The translations under genes and the position numbers were made by a program. A DNA stretch of 64,000 nucleotides, from the NCBI RefSeq assembly GCF_020889785.1, contig NZ_JACMYK010000013.1, positions 1 through 64,000 of the forward strand, read 5' to 3'. Every line of letters begins with the position of its first letter. The first letter of the stretch is position 1. The notes below the pieces were generated by a model. That model searched no databases. It was not told the origin of the DNA and saw only the letters and a list, made by a program, of their open reading frames with translations. Below, in pieces: positions 9,822 to 17,435 of the stretch. The stretch is from Bradyrhizobium acaciae. Its GTDB lineage: Bacteria > Pseudomonadota > Alphaproteobacteria > Rhizobiales > Xanthobacteraceae.

Positions 9822-9926
9822 GACACTCTCCTCATTTTGCTCGGACGATTGGGCTCGAACGCCCCACCTCTGCGAGCCTGATCGTCGCGGAAGCATTCGC
9901 GAGGCCCACAACCATCGAGGCCCGCT

Positions 9927-9949
9927 TTAATAAACTATACCGTATATTT
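9927..9949. promoter_or_regulatory. Operator copy A upstream of the efflux operon
   Basis: A 23-bp block whose core TATACCGTATA (9936-9946) is a palindrome around one central base. It lies between the minus-strand efflux operon (start 9821) and the plus-strand TetR gene (start 10029). The identical 23 bp occur in reverse orientation at 12196-12218. A TetR-family dimer site overlapping an AT-rich promoter is the simplest explanation. Confidence 0.75.
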
Positions 9950-10028
9950 TCTTTTCATTGCCTTTCTTCGCAGCTCATGTCAAGTGGGAAAGCGACGCGC
10001 ACAGACTCGTGATTTCGGAGGTCCTAGA

Positions 10029-10676
10029 ATGAAGAAGACGAAGCGAGGCAGACCGCCCAAGGATCTTGCCGGCGACGCGCCGGCACGAATTCTCGATGCG
10101 GCCCAGCAACTGTTTCTCGAAAAAGGCTTCCGCAGCGCAAGCATCGACGACATTTCCGAACTTGCTCCCGCGAGCAAGCCGACCATCTATGCTCACTTCC
10201 CTGGCAAAGAAGCGCTGTTCGCGGCCGTGGTGGCCCGCAGCATCGACGGGCTAACGGATTTTGAAGGCTTCTCACCCGAGGGCCGCACCATCGAGGACAA
10301 GTTGATGAGCCTCGGAACCGCCATTATCGACAGAGTTATCGAGGAGTCGCTCGGCATGGTCCGGGCGACGATCGCCGAATCTCAGCGGTTTCCCGAACTG
10401 AGCCGCAACGTCCACGACGCCGCACGCGATCGCTCCCTGGCCGCGGTGTCGCAGTTGCTGGACAGCGCCACGCAGAAGCTCGCCCGTTCACCAAGGGGTC
10501 CGTTCAGCGCCAAGCGAAGCCGCGCCACCGCGCAGATATTCCTCGACCTGATCCTGCTGCCAATGCTGTTTCGCTCGCTCATCGGCGAGCCGCCGAAAGA
10601 CCTGAAGAAGGAGCTTCCCGGTTTCGTGCGCGAACGGGTCGGCTTCTTCCTGGCGGCGTGCGAGTCGGATTGGTAG
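10029..10676 (+). CDS. TetR family repressor, FrrA-like (probable regulator of the efflux operon)
   Basis: A 215-aa regulator with a basic N-terminus (MKKTKRGRPPKD) and a TetR HTH at about residues 20-65 (ARILDAAQQLFLEKGFRSASIDDISELAPASKPTIYAHFPGKEALF). A C-terminal AefR-like domain follows. The ATG at 10029 is preceded by GGAGG (10017-10021). The layout (TetR divergent from an operon of two adaptors and an RND pump) matches what is known of Bradyrhizobium FrrA, a flavonoid-responsive TetR repressor of an RND system. Orthology here is inferred from context and has not been tested. It probably binds the TATAC-N-GTATA palindromes at 9936 and 12199, which would also autoregulate it. Confidence 0.85.
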   Translation: MKKTKRGRPPKDLAGDAPARILDAAQQLFLEKGFRSASIDDISELAPASKPTIYAHFPGKEALFAAVVARSIDGLTDFEGFSPEGRTIEDKLMSLGTAIIDRVIEESLGMVRATIAESQRFPELSRNVHDAARDRSLAAVSQLLDSATQKLARSPRGPFSAKRSRATAQIFLDLILLPMLFRSLIGEPPKDLKKELPGFVRERVGFFLAACESDW

Positions 10677-10678
10677 CA

Positions 10679-10780
10679 CTAAGGCGCGATGAGATTGGGT
10701 TGAATCGTCATCGCGCTTTAGCTCCTTGTTTGAGCATGATCTTTTCGGAAAACCGCTTCACACTTTTCCGGATCATGCTC
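10679..10780. repeat. Dispersed intergenic double-hairpin repeat
   Basis: Two adjacent hairpins. CTAAGGCGCGATGA (10679-10692) pairs with TCATCGCGCTTTAG (10708-10721) with one wobble. GAGCATGATC (10732-10741) pairs with GATCATGCTC (10771-10780), nested around CGGAAAA/TTTTCCG. Elements of this form are widespread between Bradyrhizobium and Rhodopseudomonas genes. It lies between convergent TetR genes and probably serves as terminator. Confidence 0.7.
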
Positions 10781-10826
10781 TAGTTGCAGGCTTGCCGTCT
10801 TATCGCGAGGCGCCGGAGCCGATCCG

Positions 10827-11477
10827 TCAGCGGCCTACCGTCAGTTCCAGGTGCGACGCTATCTTGAGCGCTTGCACCGACGGCGTGCGGCGCAGCGCAC
10901 CCGTACAGAAACTCAACATTTCGTCGAAGCTTGGTCGAAGCGTCGTCACACCGGTCCGCGAGGGATCGAGGTAGACATCCATGGCTGCCAGAAGACAGCG
11001 GGTCAATGCCATCGGATTGCCGTCCCGTAACTCCCCGTTTTCTTGCCCGGTGCCGATCACTGGCCGGACCAGCCCCCTGATCTGGTCTTCGTAGGCTGGG
11101 GCGACGGACCAATTCTGCCGAACGGCCAACGCCACAAGGTCCTGCAGTCTCCGGTCCTTTACAGCTCGACCTTCGTTACATTCGGCAATCGCCTTCAGGA
11201 TTGTGGTCAGGCGCCGCAGCGCCGAGCCGCCGCTGCGCCCCGCCTCGGCTGCCGCGCTCAGGATGTCGTCGAGCACCTCTCCTACGACAGCTTCCTCGAT
11301 CGCCCGCTTTGAGTGAAAGAAGCGATAGACGTTGGCTGAGGACATCGACAAGCTCCGCCCGATGTCGGCCACGGTGGTCTTGTTGTGACCGATCTGACAA
11401 TAGAGAGCCTTGGCTGCCTGCACGATTCTGTAGCGCCCATCCGCATTCCTGGTCCGCTCGTCAATCTGCTCGCGCAT
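10827..11477 (-). CDS. TetR family transcriptional regulator
   Basis: A 216-aa regulator with the HTH at about residues 15-60 (RYRIVQAAKALYCQIGHNKTTVADIGRSLSMSSANVYRFFHSKRAI) and a helical C-terminal domain resembling TetR_C_7/AefR-type regulators. The ATG at 11477 was preferred; a GTG at 11489 would overlap the upstream stop by 4 bp (GTGA) and is also possible. It is co-transcribed with the small membrane-anchored protein encoded just upstream (11923-11486). It is a second TetR within 1 kb of the FrrA-like gene and carries a quite different sequence, so separate ligands are likely. Confidence 0.85.
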   Translation of the reverse strand: MREQIDERTRNADGRYRIVQAAKALYCQIGHNKTTVADIGRSLSMSSANVYRFFHSKRAIEEAVVGEVLDDILSAAAEAGRSGGSALRRLTTILKAIAECNEGRAVKDRRLQDLVALAVRQNWSVAPAYEDQIRGLVRPVIGTGQENGELRDGNPMALTRCLLAAMDVYLDPSRTGVTTLRPSFDEMLSFCTGALRRTPSVQALKIASHLELTVGR

Positions 11478-11485
11478 GATGCTTC

Positions 11486-11923
11486 TCACCGGGCCGGCAG
11501 GTTCATGAGCTCGCAGCGGCAGGCTTCGCCGAAATCGCGCAATGGGTCTATTTCCTCGATAAAGTTGGGCAGATCCACAAACGTGCGATTTGGCGACAGG
11601 TAGGTTTCGATGATCAGGCGCCCGGTGCGCTCGGCGGCCTGAACGACCTCGTTGCTCGAGAGAATTCGCATTCGTCCCACCAACGTATGGAGACTGACGA
11701 GCTGCGGAATTTCTGCCTGATCATTGATCAGGGCGTCGGCGTAGAGCCGTGATGCTTCCTCGATGAAGCTGCGATACAGCCGCTCGCGCTTCGAGAACGA
11801 GCGGGTGTGATGACGCTCACGCAATCTACGTCGTCGGCTGAACCATCCACTCACGATGGTCGAAACCGATCCGAAAGCGGAGCCGCCGAATGCGGCCAAA
11901 GCCGGAATGTACATGGTACTCAT
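11486..11923 (-). CDS. Small membrane-anchored hypothetical protein
   Basis: A 145-aa protein of unknown function. It has one hydrophobic segment at the N-terminus (YIPALAAFGGSAFGSVSTIVSGW) followed by a strongly basic stretch (SRRRRLRERHHTR), suggesting an N-out/C-in anchor. A soluble helical domain follows (SKRERLYRSFIEEASRLYADAL...GRMRILSSNEVVQAAERTGRLIIETY). The ATG at 11923 has AGGAG 7 nt upstream. Its stop abuts or overlaps the downstream TetR start, so the two form an operon. It faces the plus-strand operon beginning at 12230, and the gap between them holds operator copy B. Confidence 0.7.
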   Translation of the reverse strand: MSTMYIPALAAFGGSAFGSVSTIVSGWFSRRRRLRERHHTRSFSKRERLYRSFIEEASRLYADALINDQAEIPQLVSLHTLVGRMRILSSNEVVQAAERTGRLIIETYLSPNRTFVDLPNFIEEIDPLRDFGEACRCELMNLPAR

Positions 11924-12195
11924 GGTGTCGCTCCTGTTTCCAAAAAGGTTGATGCAATCAGCGCGGAGCTGATCTCGCCCCTCTGAAGCTGCTTCTATTT
12001 GGCCCTGTCTGATCCGGTGCTCGCCTGCTCGAACACTGTTTTGCACGCTTCGCTGAGATCCGACTTCCTGAGCTCATCAGGTCGAATCCTTTCACCGCTT
12101 GAAGCTTCCGGCTCGCCGGAGCAGAGCCTCGCTTCGCCGTAACGCGTTTGTGAGGCCCATGCCTTTGACATCAACCGCGAAGCATGGTCTATATG

Positions 12196-12218
12196 AAATA
12201 TACGGTATAGTTTATTAA
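12196..12218. promoter_or_regulatory. Operator copy B upstream of the patatin/adc/bdhA operon
   Basis: The same 23 bp as at 9927-9949, in inverted orientation; the core TATACGGTATA at 12199-12209 is palindromic around one base. It lies 12 bp before the probable ATG at 12230 and may itself contain the -10 region (TATAGT at 12206-12211). It suggests control by the TetR protein encoded at 10029, possibly also affecting the minus-strand pair starting at 11923. Confidence 0.75.
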
Positions 12219-12229
12219 TGAGGTCGAGA

Positions 12230-12436
12230 ATGTCAACTCTTCTATTCGCGTTGATGCGTGAAAATCCCTTACCGGGGCTCGCCGCTGCGTCGCTGAACGT
12301 TGTCTTCGCTTTGTGTCTCGTGGTCCTGAGCCTGCTGCTCGGCATCACGATCTCGATGGTCGCCTGGGTCCATACCCTCGGCGCCCGCCGGCTCAGTACC
12401 GTCAGGCTTGGCCAGGAACGGAGGACATTCGCATGA
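12230..12436 (+). CDS. Small single-pass membrane protein
   Basis: A 68-aa protein of unknown function with one long hydrophobic segment (LAAASLNVVFALCLVVLSLLLGI) and a basic C-terminus (GARRLSTVRLGQERR). The ATG at 12230 is chosen because GAGG lies 6 nt upstream; an in-frame ATG at 12218 overlaps the operator. It is the first gene of a closely spaced plus-strand series and overlaps the next gene by 4 bp (ATGA). Confidence 0.6.
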   Translation: MSTLLFALMRENPLPGLAAASLNVVFALCLVVLSLLLGITISMVAWVHTLGARRLSTVRLGQERRTFA

Positions 12437-12588
12437 CGCCGGCTCTGCTGATGGCCCGGAACAGCATCATCTACTGGGTCAACGCCTGGCTCGCGCCGCT
12501 CGAATGCATGTTCGACATGATCGAGTCCGAACTGGCGCGTAGAGGCGTTGCGCCCGACGAAATCGACTATCTCCCGCACACCGCGTGA
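12433..12588 (+). CDS. Very small hypothetical protein, translationally coupled
   Basis: A 51-aa open frame starting in the ATGA overlap with the previous gene: it begins MTPALLMARNSIIYWVN and ends in DEIDYLPHTA. The middle is amphipathic (WLAPLECMFDMIESELARRGV). No family was recognised. Support comes from the coupling, the coding-like codon use and its place in a compact operon. Confidence 0.5.
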   Translation: MTPALLMARNSIIYWVNAWLAPLECMFDMIESELARRGVAPDEIDYLPHTA

Positions 12589-12719
12589 GACGACGTCCGG
12601 AGTCCTGGCGTGCTGAACTTCGCCGAAATGAAACTGCAAACGCCGAGCACGCGAAGCGGCATCGCGCCTTTGGAGTATCTGACAATGAGACCGACTTGTC
12701 GCTGCCAGGGGACGCGGCC

Positions 12720-13301
12720 GTGAACCGACGATCCCTCGAGTTCATGCACGCACGCCGATCGACTGATCACGGCCTTCCCTTGCGCGGCTATCTTGTCACG
12801 GTCGGCAGTGTACTGGCGTGCTTGCTTTTGGCGACCGGCTGGGCGCTGCCTGCGCAGCTGCCGAACCACTTTGCAGAACCGGATCCTGTACGGCCTTTAA
12901 TTCGCATCTACTCCGACCTCAAGGGACCGGAGCGTGTCGTGATCGATGCCAATCAGCTCCTGCCGGCATCCGCTGACAAGGAGATCGCCGCAGCCACTTC
13001 GCAGCCGGATCATGCACCCGATACGATTCAAAGCACGGGCTCGGACGAGCAAACCGATGAAAACGAGGTTTCTCCCGTGACGATGCCTGCAGAGGTGCGC
13101 AACAGTCTCGAACAGTCGGCGGTCGAGGACGTCTCCCGAAATTCCATTGCATTGGCTTCGCCGGAGATAACCCGCAAGCTTTCTCACCTCTCTACCGAGA
13201 AACGACGTCGAGCCGCGCGGCGCACGACACCGCATGGCCGTTGCGGCTCGGCAGCCCACGGCTCTTGCAGCGATACATTCACTCTCACTCGCCTTTGGTA
13301 G
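12720..13301 (+). CDS. Hypothetical single-pass membrane protein
   Basis: About 193 aa. A hydrophobic segment (YLVTVGSVLACLLLATGWAL) near the N-terminus is followed by a probably periplasmic, low-complexity acidic and then basic tail. The start is uncertain: GTG at 12720 is used here, ATG at 12744 and a GTG at 12585 (overlapping the preceding stop) are alternatives. No enzymatic motif is visible. It sits between the small membrane proteins and the PepSY-like protein, 31 bp before the latter. Confidence 0.55.
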   Translation: MNRRSLEFMHARRSTDHGLPLRGYLVTVGSVLACLLLATGWALPAQLPNHFAEPDPVRPLIRIYSDLKGPERVVIDANQLLPASADKEIAAATSQPDHAPDTIQSTGSDEQTDENEVSPVTMPAEVRNSLEQSAVEDVSRNSIALASPEITRKLSHLSTEKRRRAARRTTPHGRCGSAAHGSCSDTFTLTRLW

Positions 13302-13332
13302 GCGATCGACCAATTTTAGACGAGGTTCACCA

Positions 13333-13935
13333 ATGTCGAAGAAGCATTTGTTTGCCCTGATTGTATGGTCCGCCGCGCTCACGGCGACCGGCGCCGTTGC
13401 CGACGTGGCACAAAATCCCGCAGACGCGGACAGGCCGGGCGCGACGGCGCAAAGCGAAGCCGAGGACGCTGCGATTCGGCGCGTGCTCACGGAATTCCGC
13501 ACCATACGAGTCCCGCTCAGCCGGGCAATTGAGGTCGCCGAGCGCCTGCATGACGGCTCGAAGACTGCCGACATCAGCTTTGAGCTTGCCAACCCGCCCG
13601 TCTACCGCGTTCGCACCATGAGAAATGAAAGCGTGTGGGAGAACGCCGTCGATGCAAATTCCGGAAGCGTTACGGGCAAGGAGGTGGAGTCTTCCCTGAA
13701 GGAGCTGGATCGGGACGTTCTCGCCAACATGATTGCCTTGAAATGGATCAAGCAGGAAATGTCGGATGCGGTGCAGGTCGCCGAGAGAGCTGCGAGCGGC
13801 AGTGCGCTGGCCGGTGGTCTCGTGAGACAGGACGGCAAGCTGAATTTCGTGGTCGTCGTCGCCGCCGGGGACCATTTGAAGGAAGTGATGCTCGAGCCGC
13901 CCAAAGTCGGAAAGCAGAGCGCAAGCCAGCGCTGA
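13333..13935 (+). CDS. Secreted PepSY-like domain protein
   Basis: 200 aa with a clear signal peptide (KKHLFALIVWSAALTATGAVA, cleavage after about residue 23). Two PepSY-like modules follow: RVPLSRAIEVAERLHDGSKTADISFEL..YRVRTM.. and MSDAVQVAERAASGSALAGGL..KLNFVVVV. PepSY domains are small periplasmic or extracellular folds thought to bind or inhibit proteases or other partners. The ATG at 13333 has GAGG 7 nt upstream. It lies 40 bp before the patatin gene and is probably co-transcribed with it. Its specific role is unknown. Confidence 0.7.
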   Translation: MSKKHLFALIVWSAALTATGAVADVAQNPADADRPGATAQSEAEDAAIRRVLTEFRTIRVPLSRAIEVAERLHDGSKTADISFELANPPVYRVRTMRNESVWENAVDANSGSVTGKEVESSLKELDRDVLANMIALKWIKQEMSDAVQVAERAASGSALAGGLVRQDGKLNFVVVVAAGDHLKEVMLEPPKVGKQSASQR

Positions 13936-13975
13936 AACGCGTGTTCACATCGCAAAACTCAAGAGCAACCGCACC

Positions 13976-15148
13976 ATGAACTTCCAGCCTCGATCCGAGC
14001 TCTTTTCCGCGCAACGACGATTACCCTTTGATTGCATCGCGCTGCTGTTGCAAGGCGGCGGCGCGCTCGGCGCCTATCAGGCGGGCGTGTACGAAGCCTT
14101 GGCCGAAGCCAGCATTCATCCCGATTGGGTCGCCGGCATTTCGATCGGAGCCATCAACGCCGCCATCATCGCCGGCAACCCTCCTGAGTCCCGTGTCGAG
14201 CGCCTGCGCGACTTCTGGACCCAGGTCACTTCAACGGCGCCCTGGGACGTATCCGGAACACCTTTCCTAGATTGGGCGAAGAGCGACAACACGCGCAACC
14301 TCATCAATCAAATGAGCGCCGGCCTGGCAGCGACGTGCGGCGCAGCCGGATTTTTCTCCGCCCGTCCCATCCCGCCCTGGCTGCAACTCGGCGGCGCCAA
14401 CGATGCAACCAGTATTTATGACACACGCGCACTCAAGACCACGCTGGAGCGTCTGGTCGATTTCGATCGTCTCAATGATGGAACGACGCGCTTCAGCGCG
14501 GGCGCGGTCAACGTGCGAACAGGGAATTTCGTCTATTTCGACAACACGACACATACGATCCGGCCCGAGCATATCATGGCAAGCGGCGCGCTGCCGCCGG
14601 GCTTCCCGGCCGTGGAAATCGAGGGGGAGCACTATTGGGACGGCGGTCTCGTCTCCAACACACCGCTGCAATGGGTGATCGACTCAGATGCCCCGCAGGA
14701 CATGCTCGCGTTCCAGGTCGACCTCTGGAGCGCACGCGGTCAACTTCCGCGCAACATGGCTGAGGTCGTCACGCGGCACAAGGAGATCCAGTATTCGAGC
14801 CGCACGCGCGCCAGCACCGACCAGTTCAAGCGCGTCCAGCGCCTGCGGCGCGCACTCACGGATCTGCTTGGCCGGCTCCCTGACGATCTCAGTCAGCACG
14901 AGAACGTAAAGCTCCTCAGCACGGCAGTATCCCGCAACGTCTACAACATCGTCCATCTGATCTATCGCGCGCGCAATCACGAGGGGCACTCCAAGGATTA
15001 CGAGTTCTCGCGCCTTTCAATGCAGGACCACTGGCAAGCCGGCTACCACGACGCGCTGCGCACACTGCGCCATCCCGAGGTGCTCGCGCGGCCTTCGAGC
15101 CCCGACGGGGTCTTCACGTTTGACCTCGAACAAGACGGCCGCGAGTAG
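13976..15148 (+). CDS. Patatin-like phospholipase (DUF3734-type C-terminus)
   Basis: A 390-aa lipid acyl hydrolase. The oxyanion loop [19 protein letters not shown] is at about residues 20-38, the nucleophile motif GISIGAINA (GxSxG) at about 57-65, and the catalytic Asp in [12 protein letters not shown] (DGG). The C-terminal extension resembles DUF3734. It probably releases fatty acids from phospholipids or neutral lipids. Together with the following two genes it resembles clusters pairing a patatin with 3-hydroxybutyrate dehydrogenase, such as the Legionella bdhA-patD operon, which links lipid and polyhydroxybutyrate metabolism. Confidence 0.88.
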   Translation: MNFQPRSELFSAQRRLPFDCIALLLQGGGALGAYQAGVYEALAEASIHPDWVAGISIGAINAAIIAGNPPESRVERLRDFWTQVTSTAPWDVSGTPFLDWAKSDNTRNLINQMSAGLAATCGAAGFFSARPIPPWLQLGGANDATSIYDTRALKTTLERLVDFDRLNDGTTRFSAGAVNVRTGNFVYFDNTTHTIRPEHIMASGALPPGFPAVEIEGEHYWDGGLVSNTPLQWVIDSDAPQDMLAFQVDLWSARGQLPRNMAEVVTRHKEIQYSSRTRASTDQFKRVQRLRRALTDLLGRLPDDLSQHENVKLLSTAVSRNVYNIVHLIYRARNHEGHSKDYEFSRLSMQDHWQAGYHDALRTLRHPEVLARPSSPDGVFTFDLEQDGRE

Positions 15149-15174
15149 GCCAACCCAATTCCTGGAGAGCACAG

Positions 15175-15966
15175 ATGCGCGAGATTGACGTGAAACAACG
15201 AGCCTTTGCGATGCCGCTGACCAACCCGGCCTACCCGCCCGGGCCGTACCGGTTCGTCGATCGCGAATACCTCATCATCACCTATCGCACCGATCCGGCC
15301 AAGCTCCAGGCGGTGGTCCCGGAGCCGCTTGAGGTCGACCTGCGAGAAGCTCTGGTCAAATATGAATTCATTCGCATGCCGGATTCGAACGGCTTTGGCG
15401 ATTACACGGAGAGCGGACAGGTCATCCCCGTCTCCTTACGCGGACGCAAGGGCGGCTATACGCATTGCATGTTCCTCAACGACGAAGGCCCCATTGCGGG
15501 CGGGCGCGAGCTATGGGGCTTTCCGAAGAAGCTCGCCCAGCCGACGCTGCGAACCGAGATCGACACATTGATCGGCACGCTGGATTACGGCCCGCTCCGG
15601 GTCGCCACCGGGACGATGGGCTACAAGCACCGCGCGGCCGACCTGTCGAAAATCAAGGTGGCTCTGAACGAGCCGAACTTCCTGCTCAAGATCATCCCGC
15701 ACGTCGACGGCAGCCCCCGCATCTGCGAGCTCGTCGAATACCATCTTAGGGACGTGGTGCTGAAGGGCGCCTGGACCGGACCCGCGGCCCTCGCCTTGAC
15801 ACCGCATGCCTTGGCGCCGGTTGCCGACCTGCCGGTCCTGGAGATCGTCTCTGCCGTCCACATTCGCGCCGACCTGACGCTCGGCCTCGGAAAGGTGGTG
15901 CACGACTATTTGCAGCAGCCGGCTCGCGGCTCGATTCGAGCCGGCGAGAGAGCCTTGGTCTTTTAA
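15175..15966 (+). CDS. adc: Acetoacetate decarboxylase family protein
   Basis: A 263-aa protein of full family length. The [12 protein letters not shown] motif (about residues 110-121) contains the two adjacent lysines, one of which forms the Schiff base with acetoacetate, and the environment ([21 protein letters not shown]) is characteristic. The predicted reaction is acetoacetate to acetone plus CO2. It is placed between the patatin and 3-hydroxybutyrate dehydrogenase genes with gaps of 26 and 73 bp, consistent with handling of acetoacetate made from 3-hydroxybutyrate. GGAG precedes the ATG at 15175. Some family members use other beta-keto acids. Confidence 0.88.
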   Translation: MREIDVKQRAFAMPLTNPAYPPGPYRFVDREYLIITYRTDPAKLQAVVPEPLEVDLREALVKYEFIRMPDSNGFGDYTESGQVIPVSLRGRKGGYTHCMFLNDEGPIAGGRELWGFPKKLAQPTLRTEIDTLIGTLDYGPLRVATGTMGYKHRAADLSKIKVALNEPNFLLKIIPHVDGSPRICELVEYHLRDVVLKGAWTGPAALALTPHALAPVADLPVLEIVSAVHIRADLTLGLGKVVHDYLQQPARGSIRAGERALVF

Positions 15967-16039
15967 GTCCAACTGGGCGTCGCGAACTGCGGCGCAGTAC
16001 CTATCGTCATTCGCATGTGTAGTGAAGAAAGTGTACGAA

Positions 16040-16828
16040 ATGGGATTTCTGAACGGAAAGACAGCTGTCGTCACCGGCTCGACCAGCGGCATTGGCCTCG
16101 CGTGCGCGCGGTCCTTTGCCGGGGCGGGCGCCAACATCGTCATCAACGGCATGGGCGCGCCCGGCGACATTGAGAAGGAGCGTGCCGCGATCGAACGCGA
16201 TTTCACGGTCAGGGCGATCTACTCGCCCGCGGACATGACGAAGCCGAGCGAGATTGCCGAGCTCATCGCTCTCGGTGAAGAGACTTTCGGCAGCGTTGAC
16301 ATTCTGGTCAACAATGCCGGCATCCAGCACGTTTCGCCGATCGAGGACTTTCCCGCCGAGAAGTGGGATGCGATCATCGCGATCAACCTGTCTGCCTCTT
16401 TCCATGCCATCCGCGCGGCGGTACCAGGCATGAAGACGCGCGGCTGGGGCCGCATCATCACCACGGCCTCGGCGCATTCGCTGGTCGCCTCGCCCTTCAA
16501 GTCGGCCTATGTCGCAGCCAAGCACGGCATTGCGGGCCTTACCAAGACCGTGGCACTGGAACTCGCTCGCTCGAAGATCACCTGCAACTGCATCAGCCCC
16601 GGCTACGTCTGGACGCCGCTCGTCGAGAAGCAAATTCCGAACACGATGGCGGCCCGGCGCATGCGGCGGGATGAGGTCATCAATGATGTCCTGCTCGCCG
16701 CGCAGCCGACCAAGGAGTTCGTCACCGTCGAACAGGTTGCTTCGCTGGCACTGTTCCTGTGCAGCGACAATGCCGCTCAAATCACGGGCGCCAACCTCTC
16801 GATGGATGGGGGCTGGACGGTCGCCTAG
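16040..16828 (+). CDS. bdhA: 3-hydroxybutyrate dehydrogenase (short-chain dehydrogenase)
   Basis: A 262-aa SDR enzyme with the NAD-binding TGSTSGIG at about residues 12-19, NNAG at about 90, catalytic Ser in TTASAHSLVASP and the YVAAK motif (Tyr/Lys). The C-terminal QITGANLSMDGGWTVA is typical of BdhA. The predicted reaction is D-3-hydroxybutyrate + NAD to acetoacetate. The product is the substrate of the preceding acetoacetate decarboxylase. The ATG at 16040 aligns with usual BdhA starts; a GTG at 16022 would add six residues. It is the last gene of the operon that begins at 12230. Confidence 0.9.
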   Translation: MGFLNGKTAVVTGSTSGIGLACARSFAGAGANIVINGMGAPGDIEKERAAIERDFTVRAIYSPADMTKPSEIAELIALGEETFGSVDILVNNAGIQHVSPIEDFPAEKWDAIIAINLSASFHAIRAAVPGMKTRGWGRIITTASAHSLVASPFKSAYVAAKHGIAGLTKTVALELARSKITCNCISPGYVWTPLVEKQIPNTMAARRMRRDEVINDVLLAAQPTKEFVTVEQVASLALFLCSDNAAQITGANLSMDGGWTVA

Positions 16829-17435
16829 CCGGTTCAATTCACGGAGCTTCCAATCATGTCCCCTGTCAGGCGAGCCAACCGGAACAAGACTATGCGCCGT
16901 TTCCAGCTCAACCCTTCGGAAGATAAGGTGCGCAATCAAACGATGCTCCGTTGCCTAGCAGGTTCAAATCCCGGAGCCGCAACCACCGATACCGACATTA
17001 CGTTCGGGTTGCGATTTGACAGCGCCCGCTGCCTCCCGGAACCCAGTGGTCACCTTCTAAGCTGCTGATATTTCTCGATGTGACGGTCGTTCCCATCCCG
17101 CCTTGTTCACAGTGGTTTCACTCGAATTCTAGCGATTTTCATTGCGGCGGGCTGGAGAGCGTATTGCATCGCTGTTTCATCGGCATGGCAATATACGCGC
17201 AGTGAATTCGGCCTGGCTCCGATACGCACCGGCCGGGCCAGTAAATCGCCCTAACGTTGCTGGGTCCGCTCGACTCGAGACCGCCTCATCGGTGGCCACA
17301 TTAACGCGTAACCGCCGCCGATGTGCTCGCAAGGGCGGAGCCTCGAAGCACCAGCAGCAAATAATCGGAACCTCCCCGCCCTCAGGCACTTATCACGCAG
17401 CCGCCCGCCCGGCGGGTACTTCGAGTCTACGGTGC
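16829..17435. other. Intergenic region containing an imperfect direct repeat
   Basis: No gene is supported here. An imperfect direct repeat occurs at 16823-16849 (spanning the bdhA stop) and 16953-16979; about 23 of 27 positions match, around GCCTAGC and GGTTCAA and CGGAGC. The second copy resembles a tRNA T-loop superficially but does not fold as one. The remaining sequence shows no strong promoter or terminator. Confidence 0.5.

Noticed and set aside
16953..16984. tRNA 3'-end-like sequence (GGTTCAAATCCC followed by CAACCA)
   Set aside because: The T-stem does not pair and no acceptor or anticodon arm is found upstream.
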